A DNA stretch of 57,586 nt from Skermanella aerolata KACC 11604 (GTDB taxonomy: Bacteria > Pseudomonadota > Alphaproteobacteria > Azospirillales > Azospirillaceae), in assembly GCF_000936425.1 (NCBI RefSeq), contig NZ_AVFK01000040.1, positions 1-57,586 of the forward strand. The letters run 5' to 3'. Below, piece by piece: positions 1-8,507 of the stretch; the first letter of the stretch is position 1, and every line of letters starts with the position of its first letter. A model generated the notes under the pieces. It was not told where the DNA came from, made no database searches, and saw only the letters and a list, made by a program, of their open reading frames with translations. The position numbers and the translations under genes are program-made.

Positions 1-77
1 CCTGAACTTCCCTCAGAAGCTGTGCACACAAAAGAACGAAGAACCCAATGTCTTCTGCCCGACACTGCACGCCGTGC

Positions 78-1385
78 CTACAGGACCCAGCGCGGGTAGC
101 CTTCCGGCAGCGTCAGGCCGCGCCACATGCCCTTGATGTCGGCCACCAGCCCTCCGGGCCGGATCAGGCGGGTCAGGGCCGGGGCGGACAGGGTCCGGTA
201 GGCGTCGTGGGGCACCGCGCCGACGATGCAGTCGTAGGGATCGGCATTCTCCAGCCCTGGCCGCAGGGTGAGGCCGTAGAGTTCGGCGGCCTCGGCCGGA
301 TCGGCCAGTGGGTCGTGTACGTCGACGCGGTAGCCGTGGTCGCGCAGGCGGTTGACCAGCGACGCGACCTTGGAGTTCCGCAGGTCGGGCACGTTCTCCT
401 TGAAGGTCAGGCCCAGGACCAGGATGCGGCTGGATACCGCCGGCGCTTCGGCCGCGGCGATGCGCTCGGCGATCTGGTCGGCAATGTATCCGGGCATCGT
501 CTCATTGATCCGCCGGCCGGCCAGAATGACTTCCGGGCGGTGGCCGATGCTGGTCGCCAGATGCGCCAGATAGAACGGATCGACCCCGATGCAGTGGCCG
601 CCGACCATGCCCGGACGGAAGTTCAGGAAGTTCCACTTGGTCGACGACGCTTCCAGGACATCGTGGATCGAGATGCCGAGGCGGCCGAAGATCATCGAGA
701 CTTCGTTGATGAAGGCGATGTTGATGTCGCGCTGGGCGTTCTCGATCACCTTGGCGGCCTCGGCCACCTTGATGCCGGCGGCGCGGTAGACGCCGGCGCT
801 GGTGACCGCGCCGTAGATCTCCGCCAGCCTGTCCGTAACCTCCGCCGTCTGGCCGGCGACCACTTTCACGATCCGCGAGATGGTATGCTCGCGGTCGCCG
901 GGGTTGATGCGTTCCGGCGAGTATCCCAGGAAGAAGTCGCGGCCGCAGACCAGCCCGGAGGCTTCTTCCAGCGCCGGGCCGCAGATGTCGTCGGTGACGC
1001 CGGGATAGACCGTGCTCTCGAACACGACGACCGGCTTCGGGTCCGCTTCGGACTTGCCGCTGTCGCGCAGCGCGGCGCCGACGGTGCGGCACGCCGCCAG
1101 CACCGCACCCAGGTCGGGCTGGTTCCGGGCGTCCACGGGCGTCGGGACTGTAACGATGTAGAACTGGCGCCCCGGCAGCAGGGCCGGGTCGGAGGTCAGG
1201 GCCAGCGGACCGCCGCGCAGGTCTTCCGGTCCGACTTCCCGCGTGCGGTCATGGCCGTCCCGCAGTTCGGCGATCCGGCGGGCGTCGATGTCGAAGCCGG
1301 TCGTGGGGAAGTGGCGGGCGAGTTCGACCGCCAGGGGCAGGCCGACATAGCCTAAGCCGATCACCGCAATTTTCGTTGTCCGCAC
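78..1385 (-). CDS. UDP-N-acetylhexosamine 6-dehydrogenase (WbpA/TviB type)
   Basis: Nucleotide-sugar dehydrogenase of the UDP-glucose/GDP-mannose dehydrogenase superfamily, which oxidises C6 of a UDP-sugar to the uronic acid using two NAD+. Started at the GTG at 1385 it has 435 residues, the normal family length. The Rossmann motif GLGYVGLPLA is at residues 10-19, the YSPERINPGD motif is in the middle, and the catalytic cysteine is C265 in GGHCIGVDPFYL. That spelling is typical of the UDP-GlcNAc/UDP-GalNAc (WbpA, TviB) branch, so an acetamido-uronic acid is the inferred product. The open frame runs on upstream to 1658 but that part has no family similarity that I recognise and I leave it out. 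It is divergent from the glycosyltransferase at 1906 and probably supplies a sugar to this glycan cluster. Confidence 0.9.
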   Translation of the reverse strand: MRTTKIAVIGLGYVGLPLAVELARHFPTTGFDIDARRIAELRDGHDRTREVGPEDLRGGPLALTSDPALLPGRQFYIVTVPTPVDARNQPDLGAVLAACRTVGAALRDSGKSEADPKPVVVFESTVYPGVTDDICGPALEEASGLVCGRDFFLGYSPERINPGDREHTISRIVKVVAGQTAEVTDRLAEIYGAVTSAGVYRAAGIKVAEAAKVIENAQRDINIAFINEVSMIFGRLGISIHDVLEASSTKWNFLNFRPGMVGGHCIGVDPFYLAHLATSIGHRPEVILAGRRINETMPGYIADQIAERIAAAEAPAVSSRILVLGLTFKENVPDLRNSKVASLVNRLRDHGYRVDVHDPLADPAEAAELYGLTLRPGLENADPYDCIVGAVPHDAYRTLSAPALTRLIRPGGLVADIKGMWRGLTLPEGYPRWVL

Positions 1386-1905
1386 CGATGAACCTGCCTT
1401 CAGCTTCGGAACCCGCAACGCCCCGACGGCGTTTTGGAATATGTCGGGGTGCGGTGCTGTTCCTGAAAGGGACGCTGTCGCCGGCACGCCTTTCGGCGGA
1501 CATTCCGGTTTCACGCGTATCGAGCATAAAGGAACGCTCACTACGCCGAAAGCTTCAGGAGTGCAAAAACAGGGCTTCTGTTCCGTACCTTCGAGACGAG
1601 GATAGACCTCGATGGAGGTAAGGAGACGATCGGCGCGATGAGAAGAGGCCGATCGCATGCAAGGCTCCGCCGGGTTAATACAAAAGGTATATTGCCTTTG
1701 CTCTTAGCCTGATGGTGCAGGGTGTTTCTGGAGTCTAAGCCCCTTTGATAATTGACGAGATCAGGGGAGGTCATTAGCTATGAGAGTGATGCCTCCTGTT
1801 CGGCTGATTCGTTCATGCGGTAAGTCTGACACGAACGCGGTGGTATCCATCAGGTCCCCCGTCCGTGGCCAGCCCTGAAATCGACGACAGAGAGGGCCTT
1901 ATTGA
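1386..1905. other. Divergent intergenic region with two short palindromes
   Basis: This 520-base gap separates the dehydrogenase (minus) from the first glycosyltransferase (plus) and should hold both promoters. I see an 8-base inverted repeat CGATCGGC/GCCGATCG at 1627-1655 and an AT-rich palindrome AAAGG-N7-CCTTT at 1683-1699 whose centre contains TATATT. Neither can be tied to a known regulator, and I could not find a convincing -35/-10 pair. No coding sequence is supported here. Confidence 0.4.
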
Positions 1906-3153
1906 GTGGTCGGCACTGACAAGCGAAAGACACCCGAGGGCCGGAAGCAGAACCTGCTGATCTGGTATTGGGGAAGGCGGGGCGGAGGAGCCCATTACTG
2001 CTTGGAAGTCGCACGGGAACTCTCCAGACGCGAAGAGTTCAACGTCCACTTGTCGATTTCGCGCAACTGCGATCTGTATGCCGAACTCAAGGCCCTGAAC
2101 CTTCCCGGTCTGGATATCGACACCTATTGCGACGTCGGCTCCGCCGTCATGGCGTTGTCCAGGCTCCGCCAAGTCCGCCGCGCCTTCGAAGCCTATCTGG
2201 AAGAGCACGACATCGACCTTGTGCTCTGCACAATGCAGCACTTGTGGAACCCGTTCATGCTGCCGGCGATCCGCCGGGCGGGCGCGCGCTATGTCGTCAC
2301 GATACATGACGCCACGCTGCATCCGGGCGAGCGGTTCCTGCCTTACCAGTGGTGGCTGGACTGGGAAATTCAGCAGGCAAGCGGATACGTCGTGCTGAGC
2401 GATCACGTCGGCCGGGTCCTGCGAGCACGCCATCAGGCGTCGATGGACCGCATAACGGTGGCTCCCTGCGGCCCGTTCAGCCAGTTCACCGATACGACGA
2501 CCAGGCGCGGCTGCATCGGAACGGCCGATCGCCCATTACCCCGCCGTCTGCTGTTCTTCGGCCGGATCGTCGCGTACAAGGGGCTGGACCTGCTGCTGAA
2601 CGCCTATGGGCAGCTCAAGCGGACGCATCCGGATCTGAGTCTTGCCATCTATGGCGACGGCGACCTGACGCCGTATCGCGCCGCGATCGACGCGCTGGCC
2701 GACGTCACGGTGGAAAACCGCTATATCCCGGAGGACGAACTTCCCGGCATCCTGGAGCGGAGCGACCTGATCGTGTTGCCCTACCGCGAGGCGAGCCAGT
2801 CCGGCGTGATGCTGCTGGCCGAGGCGGCGGGCGTGCCCGTCGTCGGGACGCCGACCGGCGCGCTGGTCGAGCAGATCGTTCCGGGTATCAACGGGCTCAT
2901 AGCCGATTCCGTGGACGACAAGGCGCTGGCCTACGCCATCGGCAGGTTCCTCGACGATCCCGGACTTTATCACCGCTGCGTCCTGGGCATCTCCAAGCAT
3001 GCCGAGGACCGCTGGTCCGAGGCCGGCGACCGGATATCCAGGCTGCTGCTGGACGCTGGCACCTCGGCCCCCTCGGCGCCGAGCTATGCGGCAGTGCCGC
3101 AGGCCGCTGGTGAGGCGCGGGCCCGCCTGCCGCAGCGGCGCACCGCCCGCTAG
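1906..3153 (+). CDS. Glycosyltransferase family 4 protein
   Basis: Predicted retaining glycosyltransferase with the GT-B fold, 415 residues. The N-terminal half begins after a short polar leader with a glycine-rich loop (YWGRRGGGAHY, about residues 20-30) and contains the HDATLHPG segment. The C-terminal half has the sugar-nucleotide-binding region, with YIPEDELPGILERSDL followed by LPYREASQSGVMLLAEAAG. In that motif the first glutamate of the usual E-x7-E pair is replaced by glutamine, a common variant in this family. The GTG start follows an AGAGGG ribosome-binding site. The donor and acceptor cannot be told from sequence. It lies 11 bases upstream of a second GT4 gene and is probably cotranscribed with it. 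Confidence 0.85.
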   Translation: MVGTDKRKTPEGRKQNLLIWYWGRRGGGAHYCLEVARELSRREEFNVHLSISRNCDLYAELKALNLPGLDIDTYCDVGSAVMALSRLRQVRRAFEAYLEEHDIDLVLCTMQHLWNPFMLPAIRRAGARYVVTIHDATLHPGERFLPYQWWLDWEIQQASGYVVLSDHVGRVLRARHQASMDRITVAPCGPFSQFTDTTTRRGCIGTADRPLPRRLLFFGRIVAYKGLDLLLNAYGQLKRTHPDLSLAIYGDGDLTPYRAAIDALADVTVENRYIPEDELPGILERSDLIVLPYREASQSGVMLLAEAAGVPVVGTPTGALVEQIVPGINGLIADSVDDKALAYAIGRFLDDPGLYHRCVLGISKHAEDRWSEAGDRISRLLLDAGTSAPSAPSYAAVPQAAGEARARLPQRRTAR

Positions 3154-3164
3154 CGGACAGACAC

Positions 3165-4412
3165 ATGCCGCTTTCGCCCAAGGACACCGCAAGGGACACG
3201 GCCCGGGCCGTCTGGCGCCGCATTCCGACGGGGCTGCGCCGCTCCCTGCTGTTCGGAACGACCCGGATGGCGGCACCCGCCGCCCGCATGCCGGGTCCGG
3301 CGCCGGCGGAGCCGATCGTCATCGTCGGGCCGGTTTCCAGCGCCACGGGCCTGGGCGAGGGTGCCCGGCTGGCGATCCGGGCGTTGCGGAGCCAGGGTCT
3401 CGATGTTCGCGGCTTCGACGTCAGCCAGGTCATGCTCGGGGGCGACCCAGCGGAGCCGGTCGACAAGGGGCTTCCGGTGCAGGCCGGTCCGGGAACGGTG
3501 ATCCTGCACGTCAACGCGCCGCTGGCTCCGCTGGCCCTGCTGATGCTCGGCCGGGCGGCGCTGAAGGGAAAGCGGATCATCGGCTATTTCGCGTGGGAAT
3601 TGCCGGACCTGCCGGACGACTGGATCGCGGCGCTGGACCACGTCCACGAGATCTGGGTGCCCAGCCGCTTCACCGCCGAAGCCTTCCGCCGCCACACCGA
3701 CCGGCCCGTCCATGTGGTTGCCCATCCGGTTCCGGTAAGCGGCGGGCAGGCGGTCGAGCGGGCGCCGCGCCGGGCGGACCGGCCCTTCACCGTGCTGACG
3801 CCGTTCAACATGGCATCCGGCTTCACGCGGAAGAACCCGCTGGCGGCGGTGCGTGCGTTCAAGCTGGCGTTCGGCGAGGGCGGGGACGACGCGCGGCTCA
3901 TCCTGAAGACGCACCATGTTTCAGCCTATTCCGCCGGATACGCCGAGCTGGCCGCCCTGATCGACGGCGACCCGCGCATCAGCGTGCTCGACCGGACGAT
4001 GGACCGAACCGAACTGGACCGGCTGGTATCCTCCAGCGATGCGGTGATGCTGCTGCACCGGTCGGAAGGGTTCGGGCTGCCGCTGGCCGAAGCGATGGGC
4101 CGGGGGGTGCCGGTGGTCGCGACCAACTGGTCGGGCAACACCGATTTCATGAATTTCGACAACTCGTGCCCGGTTTCATACTGCCTGGTGCCCGCGCGCG
4201 ATCCGCAGGGCAGCTATGACCATGCCGACCAGCTTTGGGCCGAACCGTCGGCGGAAAACGCCGCCGTGCATCTGCGGCGGCTGCGCGACGACCCGGACCA
4301 TGCGGCCGAACTGGGCCGTGCCGCGAGCCTGACGATACGGGAGCGCTGCTCGCCCAAGGCCTTCGCCGAGCGCTCGGGGGCTTTGCTGATGGCCGACGCC
4401 GCCCTGTGCTGA
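3165..4412 (+). CDS. Glycosyltransferase family 4 protein
   Basis: Second GT-B glycosyltransferase of the cluster, 415 residues. It has a basic N-terminus without a signal peptide, the loop PVSSATGLGEGARLAIRAL near residues 51-69, and the C-terminal donor-binding motif SEGFGLPLAEAMGRGVPVV, in which the classic E-x7-E pair is intact. The following NWSGNTDFM segment is typical of GT4 enzymes that build rhamnan or mannan chains, but I cannot assign the sugar. It follows the previous glycosyltransferase by 11 bases, which suggests one operon. A 290-base gap then separates it from the exporter genes. Confidence 0.85.
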   Translation: MPLSPKDTARDTARAVWRRIPTGLRRSLLFGTTRMAAPAARMPGPAPAEPIVIVGPVSSATGLGEGARLAIRALRSQGLDVRGFDVSQVMLGGDPAEPVDKGLPVQAGPGTVILHVNAPLAPLALLMLGRAALKGKRIIGYFAWELPDLPDDWIAALDHVHEIWVPSRFTAEAFRRHTDRPVHVVAHPVPVSGGQAVERAPRRADRPFTVLTPFNMASGFTRKNPLAAVRAFKLAFGEGGDDARLILKTHHVSAYSAGYAELAALIDGDPRISVLDRTMDRTELDRLVSSSDAVMLLHRSEGFGLPLAEAMGRGVPVVATNWSGNTDFMNFDNSCPVSYCLVPARDPQGSYDHADQLWAEPSAENAAVHLRRLRDDPDHAAELGRAASLTIRERCSPKAFAERSGALLMADAALC

Positions 4413-4704
4413 CCGCGGGGTCGAGAGACGGCAAGACGGCGTGACCGGATAAGCGCCTGATGGATGCGGAGGCGCCGCATCTGGTGCGCCGCACCTGAGC
4501 GCCCTTGACAATGAGATGCTGTTCCGCTCCTATTCGCGCCGCCTTTATATAGTAAATATTGGATAAAAAGTTGTTAATCGCCCGTGTTTTTCAGGAAGAC
4601 GGTGGATTGGCGGTTGAATTGCCGGTGTGTTTGTCGGCTGGAACGGGAGTCGGGATGCGGCTGTCTCTTCGCGTCAAGGAAATGACTACAATGCAGCATC
4701 TATC
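4413..4704 (+). promoter_or_regulatory. Leader region before the polysaccharide exporter
   Basis: The gap after the second GT4 gene has a 7-base hairpin (GATGCGG/CCGCATC, 4463-4481) that could end the upstream transcript. This is followed by a perfect TTGACA box at 4505-4510, and then by an AT-rich block around 4548-4575 that stands out from the GC-rich surroundings. I could not pair the TTGACA with a good -10 hexamer at 16-18 bases, so the promoter is only a suggestion. Confidence 0.3.
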
Positions 4705-5520
4705 ATGAGCGCCGTGTTTGCGAAAGTTCCATTTGCGGCTCCTTTGTGGCAATATCGCGCCTTCATCTGGAGCGCCGCGACGCGGGAGATGCGCCTTCAG
4801 TCGATGAACTCGGTTCTCGGCTGGCTCTGGCCTGTGCTGAACGCCGTCGCTCTGATCCTGCTCTACATGACGCTGTTCGTGGAAGTCCTGAAGAGCAGGC
4901 TGCCGGGTTCCGACGACAGCATGTCGTACGCGATCTACTTGTGCATCGGCATCATCAACTGGACCTACTTCTCCAGCACGATCCTGCGGTCGCTGAACAT
5001 CTTCGGCGAGAACGCGATGCTGCTGAAGAAGGCGGGGTTCCCCAAGATCACGCTGCCGGTCGTGGTCGTAATCTCGCAGGGCGTCCAGTTCGTCATCATG
5101 ATGGCCGTCTTCGCGGCGCTGCTGATCGTGACGGGCCGCATTCCGGGCTGGGCGCTGCTCGGCATGATCCCGCTGCTGATCATCCAGCAGACCATCGCGA
5201 TCTCGCTCGGCATCCTGCTCGGCACGCTCAACGTCTTCTTCCGGGACGTCGGCCAAGCGGTCGGCATCATCCTGACCTTCTGGTTCTGGCTGACCCCGAT
5301 CGTCTATCCGATGTCGATCCTGTCGCCCGCCGTCGCGTCCTTCGTGACGACCTGGAACCCGCTTACCCGGATCATCGTCGGATACCACGACATCACGCTC
5401 AACAACACCATGCCCGACATGACCGATTTCATCGGACATATCGTGCTGGCCGCCGTGCTGAGCGGGCTTGCCTATTTCTGCTTCAAGCGCCTGTACAGCG
5501 CGGTTCAGGACTATCTTTGA
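4705..5520 (+). CDS. wzm: Polysaccharide/O-antigen ABC transporter permease (Wzm/KpsM type)
   Basis: Integral-membrane subunit of an ABC-2-type exporter that moves a finished, lipid-linked polysaccharide across the inner membrane. From the ATG at 4705 it has 271 residues, matching the family; the frame is open to 4627 but the extra residues are not conserved in style. The N-terminal cytoplasmic segment (LWQYRAFIWSAATREMRLQ) leads into about six membrane spans. The conserved FFRDVGQAVGIILTFWFW stretch, which follows the region contacting the ATPase, lies near residue 180. Its stop overlaps the start of the ATPase gene by one base, so the two are translationally coupled. Which glycan is exported is inferred only from the neighbouring glycosyltransferases. 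Confidence 0.9.
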   Translation: MSAVFAKVPFAAPLWQYRAFIWSAATREMRLQSMNSVLGWLWPVLNAVALILLYMTLFVEVLKSRLPGSDDSMSYAIYLCIGIINWTYFSSTILRSLNIFGENAMLLKKAGFPKITLPVVVVISQGVQFVIMMAVFAALLIVTGRIPGWALLGMIPLLIIQQTIAISLGILLGTLNVFFRDVGQAVGIILTFWFWLTPIVYPMSILSPAVASFVTTWNPLTRIIVGYHDITLNNTMPDMTDFIGHIVLAAVLSGLAYFCFKRLYSAVQDYL

Positions 5521-6803
5521 TGCCCCTGATCAGCATCCGGAACATCACCAAGAAATACCATACCTTCGACAGCGACTGGCATCGCTTCCTGGAGGCGATC
5601 ACCAACGGCAGGATCAGGCGCCGGCACGAGCACTGGATCCTGAAGGGGATCTCGCTGGATGCCGAACCGGGCGAGTCGATCGGCATCATCGGCTACAACG
5701 GCGCCGGCAAGAGCACGCTGCTGAAGATCGTGCTGGGCGTCTCGACCCCGGATACCGGCACCGTCTCGATCAACGGCCGGGTCGCGGGATTGCTGGAACT
5801 GGGCGTGGGATTCCATCCGGAGTTCACCGGGCGCGAGAACGCGGTGATCAGCTGCCAGCTCCTGGGGCTGGCGCCGGAGGAAATCCCGCCGCTGGTCGAG
5901 GAGATCAAGGAGTTCTCCGAGCTGGGCGAGTATTTCGACGAGCCGATGCGGACGTATTCGACCGGCATGGCGATGCGCCTCGCCTTCAGTTCGTCCACCG
6001 TCGTCCGGCCCGAGATCCTGGTGGTGGACGAGGCGCTGGCGGTCGGCGACGCCTATTTCCAGCACAAGTCGATGGCCCGCATCCGCCGCTTCCGGGAAGC
6101 CGGGACGACCCTGTTCCTGGTTTCCCACGATCCGACCGCGATCAAGAACCTGTGCGACCGCGCCATTATCCTTGAGGATGGGGTGATGATCCGCGACGGC
6201 CGGCCCGACGAGGTGCTGGACTACTATCAGGCGATGGTCAACCGCCGGAAGAAGGACGAGGAAATCCGCCAGTTCAAGGGCGACGGCGTCGTCACCACCC
6301 GGAGCGGCGATGCCCGGATGGAAATCTCCGCCATCCAGGTGCTCGATATGGACGGCAGGCCGGGCCGCGTCTTCAAGACGGGCGAAATGGCGCGCATCCG
6401 GCAGACCATCACCTGCAACGACCCCGATGTCCGGCCCAATGTCGGCATCATGATCCGCGACCGGCTGGGCAACCACATCTACGGGACCAATACCCATCTG
6501 AAGAAGGTGGCGATAAACGACCGCTTCGAGAAAGGCGCCCAGTTCCACGTCGATTTCGACGTGGAACTCCGGCTGGGTGGCGGGTCCTACAACGTCTCGG
6601 TCGCCGTCGTGGACGACGCCCTGCACAGCAGCCACCTGGACTGGATCGATCAGGCGGTCGTGTTCCAGGTGATGCCCGACGGCGTGCCCGACTTCGCGGG
6701 CCTGACGCCGCTGCCGGCGCGTCTTTCATATGGCCTCGGACCGGGGACCGTCCAGGACCCGGAACAGGAGCGCGCCGGGATGACGATTTCGAGCGACGCC
6801 TGA
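5520..6803 (+). CDS. wzt: Polysaccharide ABC transporter ATP-binding protein with C-terminal extension (Wzt type)
   Basis: ATPase partner of the preceding permease, 427 residues. Walker A is GYNGAGKST (58-66), the signature is YSTGM (146-150), Walker B is ILVVDE (166-171) and the switch histidine is H203. The ATPase domain ends near residue 250. Residues about 260-400 form an extra beta-rich domain (begins near MEISAIQVLDMDGR) of the kind that, in Wzt of E. coli O8/O9a, reads the modified non-reducing end of the chain before export. The presence of this domain argues that chain length is set by a terminal modification such as methylation or phosphorylation. The ATG overlaps the permease stop (TGATG). 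Confidence 0.92.
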   Translation: MPLISIRNITKKYHTFDSDWHRFLEAITNGRIRRRHEHWILKGISLDAEPGESIGIIGYNGAGKSTLLKIVLGVSTPDTGTVSINGRVAGLLELGVGFHPEFTGRENAVISCQLLGLAPEEIPPLVEEIKEFSELGEYFDEPMRTYSTGMAMRLAFSSSTVVRPEILVVDEALAVGDAYFQHKSMARIRRFREAGTTLFLVSHDPTAIKNLCDRAIILEDGVMIRDGRPDEVLDYYQAMVNRRKKDEEIRQFKGDGVVTTRSGDARMEISAIQVLDMDGRPGRVFKTGEMARIRQTITCNDPDVRPNVGIMIRDRLGNHIYGTNTHLKKVAINDRFEKGAQFHVDFDVELRLGGGSYNVSVAVVDDALHSSHLDWIDQAVVFQVMPDGVPDFAGLTPLPARLSYGLGPGTVQDPEQERAGMTISSDA

Positions 6804-6824
6804 AGCGCCCTCGTATCGGGCGCC

Positions 6825-6900
6825 GCCCCGGTCCATCCAGATACCGAGTCCTCCAGATGCCGAGCCATCTAGCACCGAGTCACCCAGGCACCGAGTCGCG
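6825..6900 (+). repeat. Five degenerate 16-base tandem units upstream of the FkbM gene
   Basis: The 97-base spacer between wzt and the FkbM-type methyltransferase gene is largely made of a short tandem repeat with the core CCGAGTC. Units start at about 6825 (degenerate), 6841, 6857, 6873 and 6888, the last running into the ATG at 6901. The units carry no recognisable open frame. They occupy the place where the ribosome-binding site should be, and no strong Shine-Dalgarno sequence is visible there. Confidence 0.6.
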
Positions 6901-8493
6901 ATGACCTTCATATCCTACGCCCAGAACTACGAAGACATCATGCTGTACCGCGCGCTGCGCGATGTCGAAGAGGGCTTCTACGTCGATGTCGGGGCCAATA
7001 GCCCGGACGAGCATTCGGTTACGAAGGCTTTCTACGAGCGGGGGTGGCGCGGCATCAATATCGAGCCGGTCATGGAGTTCCACCAGCAACTGCTGGCGGC
7101 CCGGCCGAACGATATCAACCTGCCGGTCGCGATTTCGGACAAGACGGGCTTCATCGATTTTCACGACGTCAAGGGGACGGGGCTTTCCACGATCAGCCCC
7201 AAGATCGCCGAGAACCACCGCGCCTCGGGCTACGAGGTCGTCAAGCGCCGGGTCGCCGTCGAGACGCTGGACGAGGTGTTCAGGAAATATGTCACCGGCG
7301 ACGTCCATTTCCTGAAGATCGACGTCGAGGGCCTGGAAGACGCCGTCCTGCGCGGAGTCTCGCTGACGGATGTCCGGCCCTGGATCGTCGTGGTGGAGGC
7401 GACTGCCGTCCTGAGCGAGGTTCAGACCCACGAGACATGGGACCACCTGCTGACGGACCGCGACTATTCCTTCGTCTATTTCGACGGGCTCAACCGCTTC
7501 TACGTCGCGAAGGAGCATCCGGAGCTGATGCCCTCCTTCCGCAGCGCTCCCAACGTGTTCGACGACTGGATGCGGGTCGGCGACCGGCAGGCGCATGACC
7601 GGGCGAACATCCTCACCGCCAAGCTGGCGGAGGAGCAGGAGGCCCACAGGGTCGATCTGGAGGCCCGCAAGGCCGAGCTTGACGCCGTCAGGGCGGAAGT
7701 CGAGGCCTGGAAGGCTAAGGCGCACGCCCTGGAAATCAGCGAGGAGGAGCAGCGCCGCCGTCAAGAGGACCTGCAGGCGCGGCTGTCCGAACTGAAGGTC
7801 CAGCTGGCCGGCTTCGAAGGGCAGACGACCGAGCTGATGAGGGTGATGGAGGAGGCCGCCGACCTGCGGACGGCGATATCCGTCCTGCGCGACGAGTTCC
7901 GCGCATGGGCGGGATTCAAGGAGAAGTCGGCCGAGCGGGAGGCGTGGTTCGCCGAGCGCGAAGCGCAACTGGGGGCACAGGTCGCTGCGGCCGTCGGCGA
8001 AGCAACGGCGCTGCGCCACCGGATCGGGGAGCTGGAATATGCGGCCTCGGTGGCGAAGCTCAACCTGGACTCCATGTTCGCCAGCACGTCCTGGCGTCTC
8101 ACGGCGCCGGTCCGGGCGGTCAAGACGGCCGTCAAGTCGAGCGCCCGGGTCCTGGGTGGCGGCATTGGGGGTAGCGGTCTTGGAGGTAGCGGCCCCGGGG
8201 GAGTGGCCAAGCAGCCCGAGGAGTCTCTGATCCGCCGCGCCGCCCACTGGTCGGCAAGGCAACCCATGCTGAAGCGCGCCGCTGTCGCCGTCCTGGTCAG
8301 GAGCCCGGCGCTGGAACGCAGGGTGCGCGCCATCGTGGCGCCGCCTCCGGGCGTCCCGCCGACGGCGGTCGCCCATATTCCGCAGCCCCGGCAGATCGAG
8401 AACACCGGCCCCGCAATCACGTCGCGGAACCCGACGCCGGCCGAAGCCATCGTCGAAACCGCATTTCAGCGCGCCCTGGCGCGCGCGCGCTGA
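6901..8493 (+). CDS. FkbM-family methyltransferase with long coiled-coil C-terminus
   Basis: Predicted SAM-dependent O-methyltransferase of the FkbM family, 530 residues, about twice the size of a stand-alone FkbM domain. The SAM-binding loop VDVGANSPDEHSV is near residue 28 and the second core motif LKIDVEGLEDAVL is near residues 138-150. Residues about 225-385 are rich in E, A, K, R and Q with heptad spacing and should form a coiled coil. A segment SMFASTSWRLTAPVRAV then follows, a motif often found at the C-terminal end of membrane-associated glycan enzymes, then a glycine-rich linker and a basic tail. Coming directly after a Wzt with a glycan-binding domain, it may cap the chain by methylation and set its length with the coiled coil, as WbdD does in E. 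coli O9a. That role is inference. Confidence 0.82.
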   Translation: MTFISYAQNYEDIMLYRALRDVEEGFYVDVGANSPDEHSVTKAFYERGWRGINIEPVMEFHQQLLAARPNDINLPVAISDKTGFIDFHDVKGTGLSTISPKIAENHRASGYEVVKRRVAVETLDEVFRKYVTGDVHFLKIDVEGLEDAVLRGVSLTDVRPWIVVVEATAVLSEVQTHETWDHLLTDRDYSFVYFDGLNRFYVAKEHPELMPSFRSAPNVFDDWMRVGDRQAHDRANILTAKLAEEQEAHRVDLEARKAELDAVRAEVEAWKAKAHALEISEEEQRRRQEDLQARLSELKVQLAGFEGQTTELMRVMEEAADLRTAISVLRDEFRAWAGFKEKSAEREAWFAEREAQLGAQVAAAVGEATALRHRIGELEYAASVAKLNLDSMFASTSWRLTAPVRAVKTAVKSSARVLGGGIGGSGLGGSGPGGVAKQPEESLIRRAAHWSARQPMLKRAAVAVLVRSPALERRVRAIVAPPPGVPPTAVAHIPQPRQIENTGPAITSRNPTPAEAIVETAFQRALARAR

Positions 8494-8507
8494 CCGGGAG
8501 ACCCTTC

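Noticed and set aside
48-1355. Long plus-strand frame opposite the dehydrogenase
   Set aside because: It is the antisense of a clear nucleotide-sugar dehydrogenase gene and has no recognisable domain; high GC makes such shadow frames common here.
1386-1658. N-terminal extension of the dehydrogenase
   Set aside because: The Rossmann motif would begin near residue 100, whereas the family starts directly with it; the GTG at 1385 gives the normal length.
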